Counted from the first letter of the stretch, positions 18,966 through 28,542 are shown. The stretch is DNA of 32,816 bases from Flavobacteriales bacterium (GCA_024641135.1 JAHEDS010000026.1:1-32816); one strand, 5' to 3'. The notes: a model not told the origin generated them from the sequence alone. Program-made: numbers and translations.

Positions 18966-20555
18966 ATGTTAAACAATTTTAAAAAAGTAATGTTTTTGTT
19001 TTGTTGCGTTTCTTTCATTGTTTCATGTACAAGTGAAATTGATGATTTAAAACCAATAAATCAAGAAACATCTGTTTCCGTTTTTGATAATCCGGATTCA
19101 TATCAATCTTTTTTAGCTAAAATTTATGCAGGTATATCTATAAGTGGTCAACAAGGCCCTGCTGGAAATCCTGACTTAGCTGGATTAGATGAAGGATTTT
19201 CGAACTATTTACGTTTATATTGGAATCTTCAAGAATTAACAACTGACGAAGCAGTTATTGGTTGGAATGATGGAACAATAAAAGACCTTCATTACCAAAA
19301 CTGGACACCTGGAAATGAATTTATAAGAACCATGTACGATAGAATCTTATATCAAATTGGTTTAGTAAATGAGTTTTTAAGACAAACGTCTGATGCTAAA
19401 TTAAGTGAAAGAGGTGTAGACGCAAGTTTAAGAGAAGATATTCAAACATTTAGAGCCGAAGCGCGTTTTATGAGAGCTTTAAGCTATTATCACGCCTTAG
19501 ATTTTTATCGTAATGTGCCATTTACAACAGAAGAAGACCCAATTGGAGCCTTTTTACCAGAGCAATCGAATGCTCAAGATTTATTTAACTATATAGAATC
19601 TGAATTAATTGCTATCGATGGTGATTTAGTTCCTGCAGGTTTAAATGAATATGGGCGTGCTGATCAAGCCGCTGGCTGGATGTTATTATCTAACTTATAT
19701 CTTAATGCCGAAGTATATATTGGCACAGGACATTATGCAGATGCCAGAATTCAAGCTGAAAAGGTAATCAACGCAGGTATTTATAGTTTAGAACCAAATT
19801 ATGAGTATTTATTCTTAGCAGACAACCATCTATCCAATGAAGTTATCTTCCCAATTGAGTTTGATGGCTTAAATACACAGGCTTACGGTATGATGACTAC
19901 TGTAATCCATGCTTCCATAGGAGGAAGTATGAATCCTGCAGATTTTGGTGTTAATGGTGGATGGGCAGGAATAAGAACGACCAGTGCTTTCGTTGAAAAA
20001 TTTCCTGGCATGGCAAATTCAGCCGATGGTAGAGAATTATTTTATACAGATGGGCAAGCTTTAGAAATTGCAAATATTTCTAAATTTACAGATGGATATG
20101 CCATAGCAAAATATAAGAATTTAGATAGTTCAGGTAGCCCTGGATCAGATACTTCTGGTGAATTTCCAGATACAGATTTTCCATTATTCAGGCTGGCAGA
20201 TGCTTATTTAATTTACGCAGAAGCTAACCTAAGAGGCGGAGGCGGTGACGCAGGAACTGCACTTGGTTTAATTAACGATTTAAGAGAAAGAGCATATGGG
20301 AATACTACTGGTAATATTACAGGGTCAGATTTAACTCTAGATTTTATTTTAGACGAAAGAGCACGTGAATTATATTGGGAATGCCACAGAAGAACAGATT
20401 TAGTTCGTTTTGGAAAATTCACAACTAATGCAATTTGGCCTTGGAAAGGAAATGTACCTGGAGGTACAACAACAGATGCTTACAGAGATATTTTCCCAAT
20501 TCCAACATCAGATTTAAGTGCTAACCCTAATTTACAACAAAACCCTGGTTATTAA
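18966..20555 (+). CDS. susD: SusD-like glycan-binding lipoprotein (RagB/SusD family)
   Basis: 529 aa; lipobox FIVSC; RAEARFMRALSYYHALDFYRNVPF, LILDERARELYWECHRRTDLVRFGKF, DIFPIPTSDLSANPNLQQNPGY. Confidence 0.95.
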   Translation: MLNNFKKVMFLFCCVSFIVSCTSEIDDLKPINQETSVSVFDNPDSYQSFLAKIYAGISISGQQGPAGNPDLAGLDEGFSNYLRLYWNLQELTTDEAVIGWNDGTIKDLHYQNWTPGNEFIRTMYDRILYQIGLVNEFLRQTSDAKLSERGVDASLREDIQTFRAEARFMRALSYYHALDFYRNVPFTTEEDPIGAFLPEQSNAQDLFNYIESELIAIDGDLVPAGLNEYGRADQAAGWMLLSNLYLNAEVYIGTGHYADARIQAEKVINAGIYSLEPNYEYLFLADNHLSNEVIFPIEFDGLNTQAYGMMTTVIHASIGGSMNPADFGVNGGWAGIRTTSAFVEKFPGMANSADGRELFYTDGQALEIANISKFTDGYAIAKYKNLDSSGSPGSDTSGEFPDTDFPLFRLADAYLIYAEANLRGGGGDAGTALGLINDLRERAYGNTTGNITGSDLTLDFILDERARELYWECHRRTDLVRFGKFTTNAIWPWKGNVPGGTTTDAYRDIFPIPTSDLSANPNLQQNPGY

Positions 20556-20571
20556 TTTTAAAAAATATACA

Positions 20572-21918
20572 ATGAAAAAAATAAAAATTTTATTAGTCTT
20601 GATTGTAGCCGTTTTAGGCTTCAATTCTTGTGAGAAAGATGAATTAGTATTTACGGCAAAAGCTCCTGGTGAGTTTGTCTTCACTAACAATTTTTTATCA
20701 CAATATGTTTTAACTTCTGCTACCTCTGCTAATATAGGTGAGCGTTTTACTTGGGAATCTCAAAGTTTTGAAGTTCCAACTGCTGTTAATTATGAATTAC
20801 AAGGGTCTGTTTCAGGAGACTTCACAGATTTAATTGTTATTGGTAGTACTTCTGGAAATGATCAAGCAGTATCAGTTGGAAAATTATTATCTATGGCTGG
20901 AGATGCTGGACTAGATAATGACCCTAATACTGAAGACCCAAACACTGGTGATGTTTATTTTAGATTAAGAGCTTATTCAGGAAGTAATGCCATTGAAACA
21001 TTTTCAGCAGTACAAACTTTAACTTTATTTTTACCTGAAATAGTTGAAACAGGTGGAGGTTTTGCAATTTCCTCATGGGGTGTTGTAGGTTCTGGTTATA
21101 ATGATTGGGGTAGTGCTGGTCCAGATGCTAAATTTTATACAACTGCTGCGGCTGGTGTAATAGTTTCTTATGTTAATTTGGTTGATGGTGATATTAAATT
21201 TAGAGAAAATAATGAGTGGGGTGGAGATTTAGGTGATAATGCTCCAGCCGATGGTATTTTAGAGCCTGGAGATAATATACCTGTAACTGCAGGTGATTAT
21301 AAAATTACCATTGACTTAAACGATATGTCTTATACTATTGAACCTTTTTCTTGGGGTGTTGTAGGATCCGGATATAATGATTGGGGTAGTGCTGGTCCAG
21401 ATGCTAAATTTTATTATGATTATACAACTGATACTTTTAAAGTAGGTGTAAAACTAATTGATGGGGATATTAAAATAAGACCATTAAATACTTGGTCTGG
21501 TGATTTAGGTGATGCGAATGGAGACGGCATTTTAGATTCAGACTCTGATAATAACATCGCTGTGACTGCAGGCCATTACCTTATAACAGTAGACTTTAAA
21601 GATAATTCTTATTCAATTGTTTCTTCTCCAGTTTGGGGTGCAGTGGGTTCTGGTTATAACGATTGGGGAAGTGCTGGCCCAGACGCAGCTTTAACTGAAA
21701 TACAACCTGGAGTAATGTATGCTGATGATATCACTTTAATAGATGGTGAAATTAAATTTAGACCAGATAATACATGGGATGGAGATTTAGGTGATAATGC
21801 ACCAGCAGATGGTATTTTAGAGCCAGGTGATAACATACCTGTAACTGCAGGAAATTATGTAATTACAATAGATTTTAACGACCCTGATGGTCCTAAATAT
21901 CATTTAACGAAAAGATAA
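20572..21918 (+). CDS. SusE/SusF-like outer-membrane starch-binding lipoprotein with three tandem C-terminal modules
   Basis: ORF opens at 20518, but MKKIKILLVLIVAVLGFNSCEKD at 20572 is the lipoprotein start and lies after the SusD stop. Three WGxVGSGYNDWGSAGPDA... modules follow. Confidence 0.85.
   Translation: MKKIKILLVLIVAVLGFNSCEKDELVFTAKAPGEFVFTNNFLSQYVLTSATSANIGERFTWESQSFEVPTAVNYELQGSVSGDFTDLIVIGSTSGNDQAVSVGKLLSMAGDAGLDNDPNTEDPNTGDVYFRLRAYSGSNAIETFSAVQTLTLFLPEIVETGGGFAISSWGVVGSGYNDWGSAGPDAKFYTTAAAGVIVSYVNLVDGDIKFRENNEWGGDLGDNAPADGILEPGDNIPVTAGDYKITIDLNDMSYTIEPFSWGVVGSGYNDWGSAGPDAKFYYDYTTDTFKVGVKLIDGDIKIRPLNTWSGDLGDANGDGILDSDSDNNIAVTAGHYLITVDFKDNSYSIVSSPVWGAVGSGYNDWGSAGPDAALTEIQPGVMYADDITLIDGEIKFRPDNTWDGDLGDNAPADGILEPGDNIPVTAGNYVITIDFNDPDGPKYHLTKR
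21076..21915 (+). repeat. Three tandem intragenic repeats of about 92-94 codons (units begin at 21076, 21352 and 21634)
   Basis: Each unit starts TGGGGTG..GT.GG.TC.GG.TATAA.GATTGGGG.AGTGCTGG.CCAGA.GC and ends near VTAGxYxITxDxxD; periods of 276 and 282 bp. Confidence 0.93.
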
Positions 21919-21940
21919 AATTCGTTTAATTTAAGGTTTT

Positions 21941-21974
21941 AAAAGGAGTTGTTCTGAATAGTCCAACTCCTTTT
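21941..21974 (+). terminator. Intrinsic terminator / attenuator between susE-like gene and T9SS amylase
   Basis: AAAAGGAGTTG - 12-nt loop - CAACTCCTTTT followed by further T residues; lies 23 bp after the susE-like stop and 24 bp before the amylase start. Confidence 0.7.
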
Positions 21975-21997
21975 TTCCTATTTAATAAATTATCATT

Positions 21998-24844
21998 ATG
22001 AAAAGACTTTTACTTTTAATATCCATAGTTATTTATTCAATATCAAGTTATGCACAATTATCTTGGCAAGGAGGAGCTATCCCTGAGGAAACAAGTTCTG
22101 CTACTTTATTATTTGATAAAACTGGCACAGGCTTAGAGTCTTATTCAGGCACCATTTATGCACATACTGGTGTTACCATAAACGACGATACCGCTTGGCA
22201 AAATGTCATTGGCACTTGGGGTAATAATACAACACAACCTGCTCTTCAATTAGTTTCTGGTAATATTTATAAATTAAATTTAACACCTACAATAAAGGAA
22301 TTTTATAACTATACTGGTACAGGAGCCATAACGTCTATAAATATTGTATTAAGAAGTACTGACGGAACACAACAAACTAGCGATTTAGAAATCGCTGTAG
22401 GTTTATTTCAAGTCATTTTAAATAGTCCGGCACAAAATTCAACAACTTTTTTAAATTCGGGTGGATCTCTTAACATTTCTGCCTCGAATACTGGTGGTAA
22501 CGCCAATTATGTATTAACTGCCAATGGGGTAGTAATAAATACTCAAAATAATATTTCATCGTATAATTATACACATACTAATATTACACAATATCAACAT
22601 TACGAGCTACAGGTAACACTTGCAGGAACTGGTGTAAAGACAAAAGCCTTTGACGTTTTAATTAATCATACTTCCGATACAGCCGTCATGCCTGTATCCT
22701 ATCAAGATGGAATAACCTATTTAAGCGAAACTGAAGCAGTTTTAGTTTTATTTGCACCATTTAAGGATTATATTTATGTAGCAGGAAGTTTTAATAATTG
22801 GCAGCCAAATACCAGTTATGCCATGAAATATGATTTTACAAGAAGCAAATATTGGCTTACATTAACTGAGTTAACTCCTGGCCAGATTGAAACCTATCAA
22901 TACTGGGTGGTTGATAAAACCCCTCTTGGTTCTTCCTTACCACTTGTAAAAGTTGCCGACCCATATTCTACTTTAATTCTGGACCCATATGATGACCAAT
23001 ATATACCATCTACCACATATCCTAATTTACCACCTTACCCTGCTGGACAAGATTTTGCAGTAACTGTTTTACAAACTAATCAAACACCATATAATTGGCA
23101 GGTGACTAACTTTAATAAACCTAAAAAAGAAGATTTAGTTGTTTATGAAATTTTATTGAGAGATTTTGATGCCGATAGAAATTTCCAAGATATCATTGAT
23201 AAAATCTCTTATTTTAAAAATTTAAATATTAACGCCATTGAATTAATGCCGGTTATGGAATTTGAAGGTAATGAAAGCTGGGGTTATAATACTTCGTTTC
23301 ATATGGCCTTAGATAAATATTATGGTACGAAGAACAAATTAAAAGAACTGATTGATGTTTGTCATCAAAACGGGATTGCCGTAATCTTAGATATTGCACT
23401 AAATCATGCATTTGGACAAAATCCAATGGTTAGAATGTGGAACGATAATAGATATGGTAACAGTTATGGCGAACCTACCATTGAAAACCAGTATTTTAAT
23501 ACAGTAGCAAAACACACATATAGTGTTGGGAATGACTTTAACCATCAAAAGGCTTCTACTCAAAACTATACAAAACGTGTGATTAAACAATGGATAGAAG
23601 AGTTTAAAATTGATGGTTTTCGTTGGGATTTAACCAAAGGGTTTACTCAAAATTGTACAGATAGTAATTATTCTTGTACAGATAGTTATCAAGCAGACCG
23701 TGTAGCAGTTTTAAAAACATATGCCGATTATTCATGGAGTCTAGACCCAGACCATTATGTGATCTTTGAACATTTAGGTAGTGATGTAGAAGAGCAACAA
23801 TGGGCTAACTACAGAATTGATGAAGGTAAAGGGATTATGATGTGGAGTGAAATGTGGAATAGCTATAAAGAACTCGCTAATGGTACAGCAAGTTCATTTG
23901 ATAGAATGGGACATGTGGCACACGGATTCACTCAAAAACGCACTCTTGGTTATCCTGAAAGTCATGACAAAGATAGAATTATGTATGAAATGACAACCTT
24001 TGGCAAATCTGGTTCTGGTTATGATATAAAAGATTTAAATACTGCCCTAGCAAGAATGTCGACACTTGGCGCAGTGACTTTAACAATTCCTGGTCCAAAA
24101 ATGGTCTGGCATTTTGCTGATTTAGGAATGGATGATTCTATTTGGTTATGTTCAGATGGTGTGACTGTAAACTCAGATTACGATGGTATTCCTGGTGATT
24201 GCAAATTAAGTACCAAACCTCAACCACAATGGTCTGAAAACTGGTTAGGTAATCCTAACAGAAAACAAGTTTATGATGACTGGTCTAGGATTATTCAATT
24301 AAAAACACAAGAAGCCGTTTTTGAGGGAAGCTACACAATTGAATCTGGAACTTTAACACCTAAAATTCATGTGTTTGACAACACATTACCATCTTCTGGA
24401 CTTAAAAATGTAGTTATTCTAGCAAACTTCGATGTTGCTGCTCAAAATATCAATCCAAACTTTCCTTACAATGGAACTTGGTTTGATTTAATGGATGAAA
24501 CAGGAAGCACTTCCATTAATGTTAGCAATATCTCAACACCTATTAATCTAGCAGCTGGATCCTTTAAAATTTATGGTAATAAAGCCTCTACTCTTTCCAT
24601 CACAAGTATGGAAAAAACGGTATTTACTTTATATCCTAATCCCGTGAATAGCTCGTTTGTGATAAACCATTTAATTAATGATTTAAAAATCTACGATATT
24701 ACAGGTAAAATAGTTAAATCATTTAATGGTAATTATAACAAGGGATTTGCCTTCGATATTTCAAATTTAAACCAAGGAATCTATTTGGTTAAAATTAAGA
24801 ATGACTTAGGACAATCTTTAACTTCAAAATTGGTGAAGTTGTAA
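21998..24844 (+). CDS. Secreted multidomain GH13 alpha-amylase with CBM48-like module and type IX secretion C-terminal sorting domain
   Basis: 948 aa; signal peptide; DYIYVAGSFNNWQPNTSYAMKYD (E-set/CBM48-like); GH13 regions VILDIALNHAFG, IDGFRWDLTKGF, VIFEHLGSD, YPESHDKDRIM; C-terminal TLYPNPVNSSFVINHL...YDITGKIVKSF...GIYLVKIKNDLGQSLTSKLVKL (Por secretion tail). Confidence 0.88.
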   Translation: MKRLLLLISIVIYSISSYAQLSWQGGAIPEETSSATLLFDKTGTGLESYSGTIYAHTGVTINDDTAWQNVIGTWGNNTTQPALQLVSGNIYKLNLTPTIKEFYNYTGTGAITSINIVLRSTDGTQQTSDLEIAVGLFQVILNSPAQNSTTFLNSGGSLNISASNTGGNANYVLTANGVVINTQNNISSYNYTHTNITQYQHYELQVTLAGTGVKTKAFDVLINHTSDTAVMPVSYQDGITYLSETEAVLVLFAPFKDYIYVAGSFNNWQPNTSYAMKYDFTRSKYWLTLTELTPGQIETYQYWVVDKTPLGSSLPLVKVADPYSTLILDPYDDQYIPSTTYPNLPPYPAGQDFAVTVLQTNQTPYNWQVTNFNKPKKEDLVVYEILLRDFDADRNFQDIIDKISYFKNLNINAIELMPVMEFEGNESWGYNTSFHMALDKYYGTKNKLKELIDVCHQNGIAVILDIALNHAFGQNPMVRMWNDNRYGNSYGEPTIENQYFNTVAKHTYSVGNDFNHQKASTQNYTKRVIKQWIEEFKIDGFRWDLTKGFTQNCTDSNYSCTDSYQADRVAVLKTYADYSWSLDPDHYVIFEHLGSDVEEQQWANYRIDEGKGIMMWSEMWNSYKELANGTASSFDRMGHVAHGFTQKRTLGYPESHDKDRIMYEMTTFGKSGSGYDIKDLNTALARMSTLGAVTLTIPGPKMVWHFADLGMDDSIWLCSDGVTVNSDYDGIPGDCKLSTKPQPQWSENWLGNPNRKQVYDDWSRIIQLKTQEAVFEGSYTIESGTLTPKIHVFDNTLPSSGLKNVVILANFDVAAQNINPNFPYNGTWFDLMDETGSTSINVSNISTPINLAAGSFKIYGNKASTLSITSMEKTVFTLYPNPVNSSFVINHLINDLKIYDITGKIVKSFNGNYNKGFAFDISNLNQGIYLVKIKNDLGQSLTSKLVKL

Positions 24845-24859
24845 AAAACAGAATGTCAC

Positions 24860-24895
24860 AAAAAAAAGCTCCTCGATATCGAGGAGCTTTTTTTT
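24860..24895. terminator. Bidirectional intrinsic terminator between convergent operons
   Basis: Perfect 36-nt palindrome AAAAAAAAGCTCCTCGATATCGAGGAGCTTTTTTTT, with A-tract and T-tract on either side, between converging genes ending at 24844 (+) and 24902 (-). Confidence 0.9.
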
Positions 24896-24901
24896 ATAGT
24901 T

Positions 24902-27490
24902 TTATTTCAAACCTACACTTATAATGCCTATTCCATGAGCATCATTTATTTCATCTATTGGAATCTCCGGACCTATAGAAAACTGAAGGCTTTCTACTTT
25001 TGTAATATCAAAATCCGATGTCATTTCATGTTCAAGGTAATAAGGCAAGAAACTTGGATAAGGTCTCGGTAACGTAACCGTTCTAACTGGTTTTAACTCG
25101 TTTAGTTTAAGGGTATAACCATCTGCTTCTGGATTAATATTAATAGTTTTCCCAAAAGCCGATCCATCTTCTAAAACAAAAGCTATTTGCACTTTACAAG
25201 GCTTATCATTCAAAGCTCTACCGCGAAAAACTAAAGTAGTTTTTGACACCAAATCATCACGTCTTAATTTTACTTTATTGATAATAAAATGCTTAAATGA
25301 AAAATCATAGATTGGGCTTGCATCCAAGTTTTCCTGATCTGTTACAAACAATTTTTCAATATTCATTTGATATTCAGCTTCTCCAAAATTTTCGGTAGGC
25401 ACTAATTTAAACCCACGTCTCCATGGCCTCACTAAATCATTGGCGTCTTCAATGGCATTAAATAATTCAACAGGGCTTTCTTTAGTAACAACAGGTACTT
25501 TGTAAGGTGCCCTGTCATAAAAATCCCAGGCATATAAATTACCTTCTTTTCCAGATGGAAAGGTCGTTTCCTTACCATCCTTCTGTTTTACAATAATATT
25601 ATAATTTAGAAACCCGTTCTGTACTAATTTAGATTCAATAGTTGCTACAAATTTATAATTTCCTTTATATTCAAATTTCTGATTAAAATATTGTCCGCTA
25701 CTAGTGTATCCTACTAAGGAAAGTTCTTCAATAGGCTCTGGAGACAAACATTGAACCTCTAAAAGAAGATCGCTATTTTCAGAAATGACTTCAACCGGAT
25801 TATGCGTAAAATATAATTTATCAACATTAGACTTTGGCGCATAAAAATCATTGAGTTGACCAGCTTTGAATGCATCACTTTTAGACCATTTTTTCGAACT
25901 ATCTCTCCTACTAATAATATAAGTACCTGGCCTTATTTGAAATGACTTGTTGTTTACTTCAGGAATAAAATTATTACCATCATTGATAGCTTCAACATCA
26001 AAATTAACACTCAAATCCTCTAAATTAACTTGCATAACATGAGTTTCCCAGTTTATAACCCCTACCCTTTTGCTCAAACTATTTCTGCCAAACAAATTAT
26101 CTACCCAAATGGCATCTGGCATTACTTCCAATCTCCAAACTCCTTTAGATATTTTATCTAAAAAATAGGCTCCTAAACCATCATAAGAAACGACAACTGA
26201 ATTTCCAAAACCAGCAATTTCTTTAAGTTTCCTTTCATTCTTAAGAGAAGAATTTGATGTATTTGTATAGAAATATTTTGTTTCTGAATTATATTCTGCC
26301 AAATCATTTTGATAATTTACTTTAAAATCACCGAAGACAGCATTATTTGGATACATTCCAAAATTGGAGTGTATAGGAATGTCATGAAAAATCTCCGAAC
26401 AAATTTTTAATGCCAATGCTTTTTGCGGTGCATAATTCAAATTCATATAATGCGTATTATACTCTGTGTTGAAAGGCGCTAAAAAAGTAGGATCATATGC
26501 AAAATGCGTGGCTATTTGTATTCCAGCCGTTCTAAAACTTCTGGCAATCGCCGGATAAATATATGATTTCCCAACATCGGCAGCATCAAACTCATAGACT
26601 AATTTAGCCCCATGATACTTTTTAAAAACAGAATCAAAAGGCATATTATAATCATTTACATTAGGTAGTAAATTACCTGAAAGCTCCTGCCCATAACCTA
26701 ATCCAGTTGGATACCATTGAAACGTACCTCCCTGCACATTTCCTTTAAAATAGGCTTCCATAAACTGAACGGCATGACTCATATTATAAAAAATTGGTTT
26801 TTTGGTTTCTGTTTTTCTTATTGCTGCAACCATTCCTTGAACAAATTCCGTTACTTTTTCAGATTCCCCTCTGTGATGAGGTTCATTACTTACTTCAAAA
26901 GCAATTATGTTTGGCTCCTCTTTATAGGCTATTCCAGTATATGGGTTAACATGGTTAATAAATTGCTCTAAATAGTTTTGCTGTGCTTTTATGGCATCAG
27001 GGTTTGTCAAACAATCACCTTTACCATATTTATTCGAAAAACCAGGCGATTTCGTATCTGGTTCTGGCCAGCCATTGCCCCAAAAAGCAATGGGTGTAAT
27101 AACATAATTAATATTTGCCTTTTTAAGTTTCCATAATAAATAATCAAAGGCATCTAGATGTTCATTCTCTAATAAATTGCCTAAAGAATCACTAATTTCT
27201 GTATCCCAAACGTGCAATCTGTATAGATCAAATCCTAATCGGCCAAAATGATATACATCATGGTCGATTTCTGTTTTAGGGTCTAAATTCATTAGTTTTG
27301 CTGAGCGATAGGCATGCGCAAATGGCACTGAATAATTAACCCCAAATCCCTTTACTTCTTCTTTGGATTTTTCCCAACGCATCACGCCCTGCTCATCAAC
27401 AATAACGTTTCCTTTCGATTTATTTTGACTTATTCCGTTAAAAAAAGTCAATAATAAAATGATTGTGATTTTGAGGATATGTTGTTTCAT
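24902..27490 (-). CDS. Secreted clan GH-A (GH5-like) glycoside hydrolase, possibly a beta-galactosidase/galactanase by context
   Basis: 862 aa; signal peptide; KGFGVNYSVPFAHAYR, GFDLYRLHVWDTEI, candidate acid/base NIIAFEVSNEPHHRGE, candidate nucleophile KLVYEFDAADVG; C-terminal beta-rich region. Downstream of galK-galT. Confidence 0.65.
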   Translation of the reverse strand: MKQHILKITIILLLTFFNGISQNKSKGNVIVDEQGVMRWEKSKEEVKGFGVNYSVPFAHAYRSAKLMNLDPKTEIDHDVYHFGRLGFDLYRLHVWDTEISDSLGNLLENEHLDAFDYLLWKLKKANINYVITPIAFWGNGWPEPDTKSPGFSNKYGKGDCLTNPDAIKAQQNYLEQFINHVNPYTGIAYKEEPNIIAFEVSNEPHHRGESEKVTEFVQGMVAAIRKTETKKPIFYNMSHAVQFMEAYFKGNVQGGTFQWYPTGLGYGQELSGNLLPNVNDYNMPFDSVFKKYHGAKLVYEFDAADVGKSYIYPAIARSFRTAGIQIATHFAYDPTFLAPFNTEYNTHYMNLNYAPQKALALKICSEIFHDIPIHSNFGMYPNNAVFGDFKVNYQNDLAEYNSETKYFYTNTSNSSLKNERKLKEIAGFGNSVVVSYDGLGAYFLDKISKGVWRLEVMPDAIWVDNLFGRNSLSKRVGVINWETHVMQVNLEDLSVNFDVEAINDGNNFIPEVNNKSFQIRPGTYIISRRDSSKKWSKSDAFKAGQLNDFYAPKSNVDKLYFTHNPVEVISENSDLLLEVQCLSPEPIEELSLVGYTSSGQYFNQKFEYKGNYKFVATIESKLVQNGFLNYNIIVKQKDGKETTFPSGKEGNLYAWDFYDRAPYKVPVVTKESPVELFNAIEDANDLVRPWRRGFKLVPTENFGEAEYQMNIEKLFVTDQENLDASPIYDFSFKHFIINKVKLRRDDLVSKTTLVFRGRALNDKPCKVQIAFVLEDGSAFGKTININPEADGYTLKLNELKPVRTVTLPRPYPSFLPYYLEHEMTSDFDITKVESLQFSIGPEIPIDEINDAHGIGIISVGLK

Positions 27491-27505
27491 TAGAATAATA
27501 TTTAA

Positions 27506-28537
27506 TTAGTATAAATTATTTGCCAATTTTTTTAAAACAGACGCAGCCGTTTCCGGTGTAATGTCTCGCTGCGGACTCGCAAACATTTCGTAACCTACCA
27601 TAAATTTTTTAACGGTGGCGCTTCTTAATAATGGTGGATAAAAGCTCATGTGCCAATGCCAGTGGTCATTATTTTCTCCATTAGTTGGAGCCTGATGAAT
27701 ACCACTTGAATATGGGAACGAAATATTAAAGAGTTTATCATATATTTTCGTGACCACAGATATTGCTTCCGCAAAAAGTATCGTTTCTTCAATTCTTAAT
27801 TCATTAATACTTTTTTGTCTCATTTTTGGAATTATCATAACTTCATATGGCCAGATCGCCCAAAAAGGAGTAAGCACTACAAAAGCTCTGTTTTGAAAAA
27901 TAATACGTTCGTTTAATTTTATTTCCTGTTTTAAATAATCTTCTAATAGTGATTTTTTATTCAATTTAAAATACTCTAACTGCTGTTTATCTTTCTTCAC
28001 TACTTCATTTGGCAAGGAAGACTGACTCCAGATCTGACCATGTGGATGCGGATTACTGCAACCCATTATCGCTCCTTTATTTTCAAAAATCTGAACGTAA
28101 TTGATATTTTCTAACTTACCTAGCGACACATATTCATCCTGCCATGCATAAATAACTTTTTGTATTTCCTTTACAGTCATTTGCGCTAAACTCTTAGAAT
28201 GGTCTGGGCTAAAACACATAACCTTACAGATTCCTTGTTCACTTTCAGCCTTAATCAGCCCTTCATTGACACTAAATACCGCAGAATCATCTTGAAGTGC
28301 AGAAAAATCATTAACAAATACAAAAACATCTTCATAAGGTGGATTGATATCTCCGCTAGCTCTTTTGTTACCAGCGCATAAATAACAAGAGGGGTCATAA
28401 GCTGGTCGAGTTTCTGGTGTAACGTCTTCTTCTTGTCCCTGCCATGGCCTTTTTGCTCTGTGAGGCGATACTAAAACCCATTCGCCAGTTAAGCTATTAT
28501 ATCGTTTATGTGAATAATTTTGTAAATCAGTATTCAT
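27506..28537 (-). CDS. galT: Galactose-1-phosphate uridylyltransferase
   Basis: 343 aa; YNSLTGEWVLVSPHRAKRPWQGQEE, YDPSCYLCAGNKRASGDINPPYEDVFVFVNDF, GCSNPHPHGQIWSQ, HWHWHMSFYPPLLRS. Confidence 0.95.
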   Translation of the reverse strand: MNTDLQNYSHKRYNSLTGEWVLVSPHRAKRPWQGQEEDVTPETRPAYDPSCYLCAGNKRASGDINPPYEDVFVFVNDFSALQDDSAVFSVNEGLIKAESEQGICKVMCFSPDHSKSLAQMTVKEIQKVIYAWQDEYVSLGKLENINYVQIFENKGAIMGCSNPHPHGQIWSQSSLPNEVVKKDKQQLEYFKLNKKSLLEDYLKQEIKLNERIIFQNRAFVVLTPFWAIWPYEVMIIPKMRQKSINELRIEETILFAEAISVVTKIYDKLFNISFPYSSGIHQAPTNGENNDHWHWHMSFYPPLLRSATVKKFMVGYEMFASPQRDITPETAASVLKKLANNLY

Positions 28538-28542
28538 TTTTT

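Noticed and set aside
20213-20422. Antisense ORFs inside susC, susD and susE-like genes (for example 16334-16534, 18146-18343, 20213-20422, 21654-21836)
   Set aside because: Pro/Ser/Leu-rich reverse-frame artefacts of conserved genes.
20518-20571. N-terminal extension of the SusE-like ORF overlapping the susD end
   Set aside because: The lipoprotein signal begins at the internal Met (20572), so the extension is likely not translated.
21076-21915. CRISPR-like or tandem-repeat array in the 21-22 kb region
   Set aside because: The repeats are about 280 bp, in frame and coding; they are protein modules, not a CRISPR array.
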